Position numbers and translations under genes: made by a program
The notes under the pieces: model-generated
The model's database searches: none
What the model was told of the DNA's origin: nothing
Seen by the model: the letters and a program-made list of their open reading frames with translations, nothing else
Shown here: positions 1-5,310 of the stretch, piece by piece
How the letters are laid out: the number at the start of each line of letters is the position of its first letter
How positions within the stretch are numbered: the first letter of the stretch is position 1
Source of the DNA: Calditrichota bacterium
GTDB lineage: Bacteria; Calditrichota; Calditrichia; RBG-13-44-9
Direction of reading: 5' to 3'
NCBI GenBank assembly: GCA_024276455.1
Contig: JAJRXE010000229.1
Coordinates: forward strand, 1 to 5,310
DNA: 5,310 nucleotides

Positions 1-603
1 GAAGTAACCTTCGTCAAAGGGCTTACGCACCGAGGGATTTCCGTAAATCTTCTTCGCCGGGAACCGGAAGTTTTTTTCCTGCAAGGCGGCTGTAAAAGAC
101 TGGGTCAGTTCCCGGTTTAATGAATTGCTGGAAGCGTTCACGAATTCCATTCGTTCGGTAACCCGGAAAAACACATCCGGCATACTCAAGCGCACTCTGC
201 CGGATTGCGATTCAAACATGGGGTAAAGACGAATTTGAGGCCAATCCATTTCATAAGGTCGAAAGCGAATAAATAACTGGTTGCGACGAATCTCTTCGAC
301 TTTTAACGGCACTCCATCCAGAGAATCCGGCATTTGTCCGGTGGCTAAAAGCTGGCGATAATGGTAGAACGGTAAAAGTTGTTCGTATTCGTTCAAAGTA
401 AACTTATTTCCTTTTGCATCGGTGTACACCGGCTTTTTGTACTGGTAGCGTTTAATTACAAAGTCTTTCAAAACCGGACTGTACAACACCAGGGGAGCGG
501 TGATTTTCACGTCCATCACCTTCCAATAGTAGCGGGGAAAGTAAACCGCTAACACCAGAATCACAATAAAAAGAATCAGGTAACGAGTGATTTTAACGAT
601 CAT
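1..603 (-). CDS. DUF4857-like membrane-anchored protein, third gene of ABC operon (3' end outside window)
   Basis: An open frame of 201 codons runs from an ATG at 603 off the left edge with no stop, so the C-terminus is missing. Residues about 8-23 form one hydrophobic helix (RYLILFIVILVLAVYF) after a short basic start. This suggests a membrane anchor with the rest of the protein outside the cytoplasm. The soluble part is rich in aromatic and basic residues and ends at the window edge in KPFDEGYF (194-201). Overall look, and position after an ABC ATPase and a small ABC-2 permease, match DUF4857 proteins of Bacteroidota as I remember them; this is recall, not a search. The start is well supported: GAGGAG lies at 611-616, 7 nt upstream, inside the end of the permease gene, and the ATG overlaps the permease TAA by one base. 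It probably acts as an extracytoplasmic accessory subunit of the transporter. Biochemical role unknown. Confidence 0.75.
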   Translation of the reverse strand, partial: MIVKITRYLILFIVILVLAVYFPRYYWKVMDVKITAPLVLYSPVLKDFVIKRYQYKKPVYTDAKGNKFTLNEYEQLLPFYHYRQLLATGQMPDSLDGVPLKVEEIRRNQLFIRFRPYEMDWPQIRLYPMFESQSGRVRLSMPDVFFRVTERMEFVNASSNSLNRELTQSFTAALQEKNFRFPAKKIYGNPSVRKPFDEGYF

Positions 604-1271
604 TAACGCACTCCTCGTCTGAAACGGTATCCTGAATAAAGAATAAACACACTGTGGGCCAGGGTCAGCAAAAGAAAATAAGGCCAGGAACGGGCATAGG
701 TATTGTAAAAGAAATCGAAATAAAAGAAGCCGATGAACCCGTAAAAAATAAGCATCAGAATAATGCGTACCTTCCAGATTGGTTCAATTAAAATCATGGC
801 CGTGGCGAAATAGCCAACGAATCCCGCCAGTACCCAGGGAAGAACGGTTAACACGACACTGGAAACGACTTCTCCGGGGAAGAACTTTCCGGTAATTAAC
901 ATCAACACCAGAACAAGAACGAGCGAGATGATGAATTGAAGAAACGCCCCCAGGGAAACCATCTGGAGCAGTACCCGATTCTCATTCACCGGCAAATGGA
1001 AGGTCAACTTCAGGCGATCCGAATGCATCTCCGGGTAAAATTGCACAATGGCCAGCACAATGCCCGAAAGCAAAGGTAAATATTGAATACCGGAATAGAA
1101 TTTAATTCCCCGGAAAATGACATTGTAAAGGTAGCTTTTCGGTTCAATAAAAATGATGTCGTGTGAAAGATTCAGGTAGATATTCAAATCCATAAGCAAG
1201 GCAAAGCCCAGCACAATCAAAAAAGCCCAGCGTAACTTTAACCATTCTTTATAATAAATGGGAGAGAACAT
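603..1271 (-). CDS. ABC-2-type transporter permease, six-helix
   Basis: A 222-residue integral membrane protein, probably the membrane domain of the ABC transporter whose ATPase is encoded just upstream. Hydrophobic segments lie at about 16-33, 62-78, 105-126, 138-160, 168-187 and 197-214. That is the usual six of an ABC-2 half-transporter, which would have to dimerise. Between helices 2 and 3 is a conserved-looking stretch, EMHSDRLKLTFHLPV (81-95). It resembles the E...R..L...LP(V) segment that follows the second helix in ABC-2 permeases. The C-terminus is basic (YRFRRGVR), consistent with a cytoplasmic end. The frame also opens at GTG 1277, two codons earlier. ATG 1271 is preferred because GAGG at 1277-1280 sits 5 nt before it, whereas the GTG would fall inside that site. 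The gap from the ATPase stop is 12 nt, and the stop overlaps the next start. Substrate unknown. Confidence 0.8.
   Translation of the reverse strand: MFSPIYYKEWLKLRWAFLIVLGFALLMDLNIYLNLSHDIIFIEPKSYLYNVIFRGIKFYSGIQYLPLLSGIVLAIVQFYPEMHSDRLKLTFHLPVNENRVLLQMVSLGAFLQFIISLVLVLVLMLITGKFFPGEVVSSVVLTVLPWVLAGFVGYFATAMILIEPIWKVRIILMLIFYGFIGFFYFDFFYNTYARSWPYFLLLTLAHSVFILYSGYRFRRGVR
611..616 (-). promoter_or_regulatory. Ribosome binding site of the DUF4857-like gene, embedded in the permease gene
   Basis: GAGGAG on the minus strand, 7 nt before the ATG at 603. It lies within the last codons of the permease gene. With the TAATG stop/start overlap at 601-605, it indicates that translation of the third gene is coupled to the permease and that the two proteins are made in a fixed ratio. 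Confidence 0.7.
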
Positions 1272-1276
1272 GACCA

Positions 1277-1280
1277 CCTC
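1277..1280 (-). promoter_or_regulatory. Ribosome binding site that decides the permease start
   Basis: GAGG (read on the minus strand, within GAGGTGG) ends 5 nt before the ATG at 1271 and directly abuts or overlaps the alternative GTG at 1277. This favours the ATG as the start. Confidence 0.55.
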
Positions 1281-1283
1281 AAC

Positions 1284-2171
1284 TCAATATTTTCCTGTTA
1301 AACCGATGAAGGCATCTTCCAGGGTCATGGGCACCTGGTGGAAATCGCTGTAATGAATTCCCAGGGATTTTAAATAATTCTCCACTTCCTCTGCCGACTT
1401 AAAGGAATAGAGGCTCACATGATTTTTGATGATCTCGATATTGGTTACCACCTCGTCCTTTTTTAAATCCGGCACATTGCCTTCCACCTGAAAGCGGAAG
1501 TGCTTGAACTTTCGCTGGAATTCCTCCACCGGCATGGATAAAAGAATACCGGAGTAATCCAGAATTACACAATAATCAATCAGTTTTTCCAGGTCTTGAA
1601 TAATGTGCGAGGTGACGAAAATTGTCTTTTCTTCGGCTTTGGCGTATTCGGTCAAATAATCCAGGAACAATCGGCGGTAACCAGGATCCAGCCCCATGGA
1701 ATAATCGTCCAGTATCAGCAAATCGGGATCCTGAGCTAAAATAAGTCCCAGCGCCACCTGGGAACGCTGTCCGCAGGACATACGGGAAATTTTCTGGGTG
1801 GAACTCACCTCCAATTTTTTCATTAACTCCCAGTAAATGTCCTTATTCCAACGGGGAAAGAAGGCGGAATAAAATTTTTCAATTTGCTGAATGTTCATAA
1901 AACTATACTGAATGTGTCCTTCCATTAAAAATCCGATTCGGCGCTTGGTCTCCGGAGACAGGTTCTGCGAATTTTCTCCGAAAATCAAGCATTCCCCGCT
2001 GGTGGGAGTTAAAAAACCATTTAAAATGTTAATGGTGGTGGTTTTTCCGGTACCGTTCTTACCCAGTAACCCGAAAATGCTCCCTTTCGGTATCTTAAAA
2101 TTCAGATCTTTGTAAACTAATTTTTTACCGTAATAATGAGTTAGGTGATTACACTCGACAACGTATTCCAT
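1284..2171 (-). CDS. ABC transporter ATP-binding protein (ABC-2 exporter type)
   Basis: A 295-residue cytoplasmic ATPase that should power the permease encoded downstream. Motifs in order: Walker A GKNGTGKT (37-44); Q-loop region IGFLMEG (79-85), with Glu84 where Gln is usual; ABC signature MSCGQ (131-135); Walker B LLILDD (151-156), with Asp156 where the catalytic Glu is usual; D-loop MGLDP (159-163); H-loop TSH with His189. Residues about 215-295 form the C-terminal extension typical of single-domain ABC-2 ATPases, ending near LEDAFIGLTG. Length is normal for the family (about 290-310). Overall it resembles YtrB/CcmA-like ATPases. The ATG at 2171 has only a weak GGTG match as ribosome binding site, but a good promoter lies immediately upstream. 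It is the first gene of a three-gene operon. The Glu-to-Asp change may be a subfamily trait rather than a loss; the other nucleotide-binding motifs are intact, so an active ATPase is likely. Confidence 0.9.
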   Translation of the reverse strand: MEYVVECNHLTHYYGKKLVYKDLNFKIPKGSIFGLLGKNGTGKTTTINILNGFLTPTSGECLIFGENSQNLSPETKRRIGFLMEGHIQYSFMNIQQIEKFYSAFFPRWNKDIYWELMKKLEVSSTQKISRMSCGQRSQVALGLILAQDPDLLILDDYSMGLDPGYRRLFLDYLTEYAKAEEKTIFVTSHIIQDLEKLIDYCVILDYSGILLSMPVEEFQRKFKHFRFQVEGNVPDLKKDEVVTNIEIIKNHVSLYSFKSAEEVENYLKSLGIHYSDFHQVPMTLEDAFIGLTGKY

Positions 2172-2182
2172 TTGGCACCATG

Positions 2183-2210
2183 ATTATATAGAAATCCCAA
2201 ATTCTCTCAA
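2183..2210 (-). promoter_or_regulatory. Candidate sigma70-type promoter for the ABC/DUF4857 operon
   Basis: On the minus strand, TTGAGA (2210-2205) is followed after a 16-nt spacer by TATAAT (2188-2183), a perfect -10 hexamer and a -35 with one mismatch. The expected transcription start near 2176 lies only about 5 nt before the ATPase ATG at 2171, so the mRNA would be almost leaderless. This fits the lack of a good Shine-Dalgarno there. No clear operator-like inverted repeat was seen around it. Confidence 0.6.
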
Positions 2211-2540
2211 CCTATTTTCCAGAACAACACCATTCACCCGAACGGTATTTTTTTAACAAATAAAGAAAAAAAAACTTGCGCTTTCGGAAACCAGGATTTT
2301 TTTTCTACCTTCGGGAAGATTCGATTTAATTCCTTACCCAAACGCAATAAGGTAAAGCGAACCGGTCAACGTGATGTTTCCCTTCCTCTCGTACAACATC
2401 TCCATTGGTCTTCAACTTTTCTGGAAAATGGGATCTTGCGAGAGAAAGATATAATAGCGATTAAGGTTCACCGAAAATTTATCAAAACAATAATTGATTT
2501 AAGTCCTCTGCAACACTTACTTACTCGCTTTTCCCGGTCT

Positions 2541-2564
2541 ACCCTCCCTGCTGGCAGGAAGGGT
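2541..2564. repeat. Short hairpin-forming inverted repeat
   Basis: ACCCTCCCTG, a CTGG loop, then CAGGAAGGGT: a 10-bp stem with one C:A mismatch when read on the plus strand (G:T wobble on the minus strand). There is no T-run directly downstream on either strand, so it is not a standard intrinsic terminator. GC-rich arms in AT-rich surroundings suggest a folded 3' UTR or a dispersed palindromic element. Confidence 0.5.
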
Positions 2565-2565
2565 G

Positions 2566-2597
2566 AAAAAGGAGCGTATTAACTCAAAACTCCTTTT
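2566..2597 (-). terminator. Candidate (bidirectional) terminator hairpin after the lipoprotein gene
   Basis: Read on the minus strand, AAAAGGAG (2597-2590) and CTCCTTTT (2574-2567) pair perfectly over 8 bp with a 15-nt loop. The second arm runs into one more T, making TTTTT. The same arms on the plus strand are followed by ATTTTC. The loop is long and only four pairs are G:C, so strength is doubtful. It lies about 125 nt beyond the lipoprotein stop and directly before the hairpin at 2541-2564, so the pair could act together in ending that transcript. Confidence 0.35.
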
Positions 2598-2676
2598 ATT
2601 TTCAAGCAGGTTAACTATCTTCAATTAATTTTATTCGTCACTCAACTTGCAGCACGGGTACTATTTATTTTTATTT

Positions 2677-2717
2677 AACATCGTCTCTATTACACGGTAA
2701 TTCAAGGTGGCGATGCT
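2677..2717. repeat. Two-tier inverted repeat just past the lipoprotein stop codon
   Basis: The outer arms AACATCG (2677-2683) and CGATGCT (2711-2717) pair with one mismatch or wobble. Inside them ATTAC and GTAAT (2689-2693 and 2697-2701) pair perfectly around a 3-nt loop. On the plus strand the outer arm continues into TTTTTC; on the minus strand the next bases are A-rich. It starts 5 nt after the minus-strand stop, where a 3'-end structure would be expected, but the T-run is on the wrong side for that gene. Confidence 0.35.
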
Positions 2718-2722
2718 TTTTC

Positions 2723-3142
2723 TCAGGGCAATTTAATTCTCAAAAAGCTCCGATTTTCCGTCGCTGAGCCGCTGAGACGCAGGAAATTGGAAACTGCCAG
2801 GGGACTTTCGTTTCCATTCTGATCAACCGCGGTTAAAGCCGCCCGAACCCAACCCCCGTCGGCAACATCCTGATAAAGAATTTCCATCTGACCCACCCCC
2901 ACCTGATGCGGCACGTCTTTCACAAAATAGCGGGTGTAACGGTAAGAAGAATCGCCGTAGGTAAACGGACAGGAAGAGGAATCCGAACCATGCCACCAGA
3001 ACAAACGGTAGTACAACATATCCGGTTCACTGTTAGGAGTCCAGGAAATCTGGATCTCCTGAAGGGGTTTTTCTTTTTGTTCGCAGGAGATTTGCCCAAC
3101 AACCACAGCTAAGATTCCGATTAACAGCAGAATACGATTCAC
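2723..3142 (-). CDS. Small predicted lipoprotein with one fibronectin type III-like domain
   Basis: With a GTG start at 3142 the product has 139 residues. Residues 1-19 form a compact signal peptide (NR, then ILLLIGILAVVVG) ending in QISC, so Cys20 is the likely lipidated residue. Gln at -3 is unusual for a lipobox. The rest, about 27-120, looks like one FnIII domain: ISWTPNSEPDMLYYRLFW near the start and ALTAVDQNGNES at 102-113 are typical strand B/C and F/G signatures. Gln/Glu/Lys-rich residues after Cys20 make a short tether. There is no enzymatic motif, so a binding or structural role at the cell envelope is the most that can be inferred. GTG is preferred because AGAGGA (3151-3156) lies 8 nt upstream. 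ATGs at 3175 and 3169 lack such a site and would place 11 or 9 polar residues before the signal peptide. The gene is flanked by untranslated DNA on both sides and is probably transcribed alone. Confidence 0.7.
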   Translation of the reverse strand: MNRILLLIGILAVVVGQISCEQKEKPLQEIQISWTPNSEPDMLYYRLFWWHGSDSSSCPFTYGDSSYRYTRYFVKDVPHQVGVGQMEILYQDVADGGWVRAALTAVDQNGNESPLAVSNFLRLSGSATENRSFLRIKLP

Positions 3143-3150
3143 TAATCCGT

Positions 3151-3156
3151 TCCTCT
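3151..3156 (-). promoter_or_regulatory. Ribosome binding site that decides the lipoprotein start
   Basis: AGAGGA on the minus strand, 8 nt before GTG 3142. Neither upstream ATG (3175, 3169) has a purine-rich site at a suitable distance. Confidence 0.5.
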
Positions 3157-3186
3157 TTATTTCACCCATTTGCATGATTTTAAACC

Positions 3187-3215
3187 AAGATAATCACCAG
3201 AAAAACAAATTTCAA
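3187..3215 (-). promoter_or_regulatory. Candidate promoter of the lipoprotein gene
   Basis: On the minus strand, TTGAAA (3215-3210), a 17-nt spacer, then TATCTT (3192-3187). The -35 has one mismatch and the -10 two. The predicted start near 3180 gives a leader of about 37 nt to the GTG start, which includes the ribosome binding site. An ATG start at 3175 would leave only about 4 nt. Confidence 0.35.
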
Positions 3216-3339
3216 CCCTCAATTTACTGATTTGCACTTTCGGAGAACCAAAGGGTCACTGCTGGGTAGTTTTGATTTCAAGGGAGGTTAGTTAATCGCT
3301 TGTTCTTTTGAGGATATTTTTACCAGGTGAGCCAAACCC

Positions 3340-3369
3340 GAACGGAGCTTTACCCCCAAAGCTCCGTTC
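3340..3369 (-). terminator. Perfect 12-bp inverted repeat after the serine hydrolase gene, candidate terminator
   Basis: GAACGGAGCTTT (3340-3351) and AAAGCTCCGTTC (3358-3369) are exact reverse complements around a 6-nt loop. The hairpin begins 34 nt after the serine hydrolase stop at 3404, the expected place for a terminator. On the minus strand it is followed by GGGTTTGG rather than a T-run, so it is not a textbook intrinsic terminator. It could instead be a U-tract-poor terminator or a structure that protects the mRNA 3' end. Confidence 0.5.
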
Positions 3370-3403
3370 ACTGGATCGACGAATCTGCCGGCCCTCGGTG
3401 TAC

Positions 3404-5310
3404 TTATTTGACCCTGCGAGCCGGAAAAACCCCATTAGGCTGGTAAAAAACGGCTTCCACCGCCTTTCCCTCTCCCTCGATCTTGAATTTCACCCGGAAC
3501 TGGTTTAACCCTTTCAGGCGAAATTCATTTTCTCGGGAAGGAATCAGCTCGTAAGGCGGTTGTCCGGCAATGACAGCGTACAAACGGTTGTTGCCCCTCA
3601 ACTCAAACTGAATGCGCTGACCGTCGATGCCATACTCGCCCACCAGCCTGGAAAGGTAGTCCGGATCGTACATTTTTTTCGGGGGACGTTTGACAAACAC
3701 AATCGGGTCAACCAGCTTTTCGAAGGGAACGCTCACTCTTTCCACCGCCCCCTCTTCGTTAGTCAGAAAATTGAACATCAGTCCCTGGTCGCCCCAGACG
3801 TCCTCGGTGGCCCGAAATACGTCGTAGTGCCAGTGTTCCAACCGTGAGCTGATCCGATGGAAAACCACCCGCAATTGTTTTCCGACCCGGTCGATGGTCA
3901 GAACCCCATAGCCCGGATGCTCGTATTCCCCCAGGTAGGCTTCCAATTTGTGGGACGGTTTGGTACCTTTGATTCGTTCCGCCCGGGCAATTTTCTTCTC
4001 CTTCTCAATTTTCTCGGCCTGCTCCACTTTCGTTTTGATTCGGGAGTTCCAATCCACTGGTTCTAATCCCAGCAACAAATCCGCCACGTAAAAACTGACA
4101 ATGGAGGGGAGCGGAGAGCCGCCCAGGTTTGTCAGAACCACGGTTCCAAACCGATCGCGAGGAAACAAAGATACCAGGGCGGAAAAACCGTCGATGCCGC
4201 CCCCGTGGTAAACCCGGTAATGCCCCCGGTAAACCTCAAGAAACCAACCCAGTCCATAGGCTGAACTCAAGCGCTCGTCGTACTCTACCGGCTCGGTAAT
4301 GTGCATTTGGGGCGAATGCATTTCGTTCAGCGTGGTGGGAGTAACCAGTTTGGTTTCGCCGATTTTTCCCTGATTTAACTGTAACAATAACCAACGGGCC
4401 ATGTCTTCCACATTGGAATTGATGGAGCCGGCCGGCCCGATGACATCGATGTTACGGAAGGGAATTCGCCGTACCTTCCCCTCTTTCTTCTGGTAAGGAA
4501 AAGCAAAATCGACTGTTTGCTGAGAGACGGTCACCGAAAAATTGCTGTTTTTCATGCCCAGCGGCTGAAAAATTCGGGTGCGAACCACATTCTCCCAACT
4601 GGTGCCTGTTAATTTTTCAACCAGATAACCTGCCGTCAGGTACATCAGGTTCTGGTACTGAAAGGCGACCCGAATATCTTTGTTCGGAGGTAAATATTGC
4701 AGGCGGTGGACCAATTCTTCCCGACTGCAGTCGGCATTGTACCAGGCGAAATCGTGCCGGGGCAAACCGGAACGGTGAGTTACCAGGTCGCGCGGCGTTA
4801 AGTGAGTGGTCGCAACCGGATCGTACATCCGAAAATCGGGCAAATAGCGCTGCACCGGTTGGTCCCAATCCAATTTTCCTTCTTCCACTAACATCCCCAG
4901 CACAAACGTTGTGAACGCTTTGGTACAGGAACCGATGGCAAACAGAGTCCGCGGAGTAACCGGTAAATTTTCCTCCCTATTTCGAACCCCAAAGCCTTCC
5001 GCCAGGACTACCTGTCCATCTTTGACCACCGCCAGGGCCACTCCGGGAACGTCCCACACTTTCCGCAAAGAATCCACAAAAACCCGAATCTTTTTCCGTT
5101 TGATCTCCCAGGCAGATTGTTCTTTGGCCTTTTGCTTCTCGCCTTTGCGCTGCAGAGTAAACGGAAAGGTTTGACCGAATTGCTGAAATTGTCCGGCAAT
5201 TTTTGTCCGATCGGAGGAAATAACTCCCTGGAAAGAAGCATTCCCGGGGGCCGCCGGCAGATCGAAGTAAACGGTGTCCTGAATCAGGCGGATATTCGAG
5301 AGCATTAACC
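3404..5310 (-). CDS. Serine hydrolase, class C beta-lactamase fold, with C-terminal DUF3471-type domains (5' end outside window)
   Basis: Numbering is from the ATG at 5305, which is probably internal: the frame stays open to the window edge, and residues about 10-53 (VYFDLP...GNASFQGVIS...FPFTLQR) look like the end of an earlier beta-rich domain. The Beta-lactamase (PF00144) domain spans about 72-415. It has nucleophile motif S126-C-T-K129, Y217-Q-N219 and H367-G-G, all intact, so it should be catalytically active. A charged helical linker (about 423-450, rich in Lys/Glu) leads to a DUF3471-like domain (about 451-540). A second small beta-rich module (about 546-633) has the LVGEYGIDGQ...GNNRLYAVIAGQ pattern. 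Family members include D-amino acid peptidases, esterases and penicillin-binding-like proteins; the real substrate cannot be told from motifs. Cell envelope or secreted location is expected, but the signal peptide is not visible. The codons look more GC-rich than those of the ABC operon. Confidence 0.88.
   Translation of the reverse strand, partial: LMLSNIRLIQDTVYFDLPAAPGNASFQGVISSDRTKIAGQFQQFGQTFPFTLQRKGEKQKAKEQSAWEIKRKKIRVFVDSLRKVWDVPGVALAVVKDGQVVLAEGFGVRNREENLPVTPRTLFAIGSCTKAFTTFVLGMLVEEGKLDWDQPVQRYLPDFRMYDPVATTHLTPRDLVTHRSGLPRHDFAWYNADCSREELVHRLQYLPPNKDIRVAFQYQNLMYLTAGYLVEKLTGTSWENVVRTRIFQPLGMKNSNFSVTVSQQTVDFAFPYQKKEGKVRRIPFRNIDVIGPAGSINSNVEDMARWLLLQLNQGKIGETKLVTPTTLNEMHSPQMHITEPVEYDERLSSAYGLGWFLEVYRGHYRVYHGGGIDGFSALVSLFPRDRFGTVVLTNLGGSPLPSIVSFYVADLLLGLEPVDWNSRIKTKVEQAEKIEKEKKIARAERIKGTKPSHKLEAYLGEYEHPGYGVLTIDRVGKQLRVVFHRISSRLEHWHYDVFRATEDVWGDQGLMFNFLTNEEGAVERVSVPFEKLVDPIVFVKRPPKKMYDPDYLSRLVGEYGIDGQRIQFELRGNNRLYAVIAGQPPYELIPSRENEFRLKGLNQFRVKFKIEGEGKAVEAVFYQPNGVFPARRVK

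Larger units (their letters stand above)
2172..2722. other. AT-rich intergenic gap, no convincing gene
   Basis: This 551-bp stretch separates the lipoprotein gene from the ABC operon. The left end holds the operon promoter. The right third holds three inverted repeats, annotated separately. The middle (about 2215-2530) contains A/T homopolymer runs near 2248-2275 and 2297-2305 and no long frame. The best small frames are a 26-codon frame on the plus strand at 2374-2454 and frames of up to about 45 codons on the minus strand. None has a ribosome binding site or a recognisable product. It could be regulatory leader DNA, an unseen small RNA or decayed sequence. Confidence 0.6.

Noticed and set aside
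1912..2115. Plus-strand 67-codon frame opposite the ATPase gene
   Set aside because: It lies wholly within a strongly supported ABC ATPase gene in antisense, has no ribosome binding site, and its translation has no recognisable domain.
2248..2275. T-run on the minus strand as a terminator
   Set aside because: No stable stem precedes it, and it lies upstream of the ABC operon promoter without a gene close enough to need it.
2386..2445. CTCTCG and CGAGAG as a long-range inverted repeat
   Set aside because: Only 6 bp pair, with a loop of nearly 50 nt, which is not better than chance.
2374..2454. Plus-strand 26-codon frame in the intergenic gap
   Set aside because: There is no purine-rich site before the ATG, no hydrophobic or known peptide character, and frames of this length are expected by chance.
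2906..3112. Frames on both strands overlapping the lipoprotein gene
   Set aside because: The minus-strand FnIII frame has a signal peptide and domain motifs; the overlapping frames have low-complexity, Arg/Pro-rich translations typical of shadows.
2236..3345. ACCCGAACGG found at 2236-2245 and again at 3336-3345
   Set aside because: A single 10-nt match within this length is compatible with chance; one copy belongs to the hairpin after the serine hydrolase, and the other has no pairing partner.
4617..5241. Alternative frames over the serine hydrolase gene
   Set aside because: They overlap the intact SxxK and YxN-containing frame and give no recognisable protein.

Overview
The window carries four protein-coding genes, all on the minus strand, so transcription runs from high to low coordinates. 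Two are cut by the window edges. No tRNA, rRNA, CRISPR array, insertion sequence or phage gene was seen. Moderate GC, ABC ATPase/permease/DUF4857-like gene order, a stand-alone FnIII lipoprotein and a large DUF3471-type serine hydrolase together suggest a Gram-negative bacterium of the Bacteroidota/Calditrichota/Ignavibacteria (FCB) area. This is inference from gene content only; there is no phylogenetic marker gene here.

Right part (3404-5310): the C-terminal 635 or so residues of a class C beta-lactamase-fold serine hydrolase. It has intact SxxK, YxN and HGG motifs, then a charged linker and two C-terminal beta-rich modules. Its true start lies beyond the window. A perfect 12-bp inverted repeat follows the stop codon and is probably its 3' end.

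Middle (2723-3142): a small predicted lipoprotein that is little more than a signal peptide and one fibronectin type III-like domain. It has its own candidate promoter and a GTG start with a good ribosome binding site. After it comes a 551-bp AT-rich gap (2172-2722) without a convincing gene. The gap holds several hairpins near the lipoprotein 3' end and a good sigma70-type promoter for the next operon at its left end.

Left part (1-2171): a tightly packed three-gene operon. In order it encodes an ABC ATPase, a six-helix ABC-2-type permease, and a membrane-anchored protein resembling DUF4857, cut off by the left edge. The permease stop and the DUF4857-like start share one base (TAATG), which implies translational coupling. 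The three products probably form one inner-membrane ABC complex with a large extracytoplasmic subunit. Its substrate cannot be read from the sequence. The ATPase departs from the consensus at two catalytic positions, and its promoter predicts an almost leaderless mRNA.
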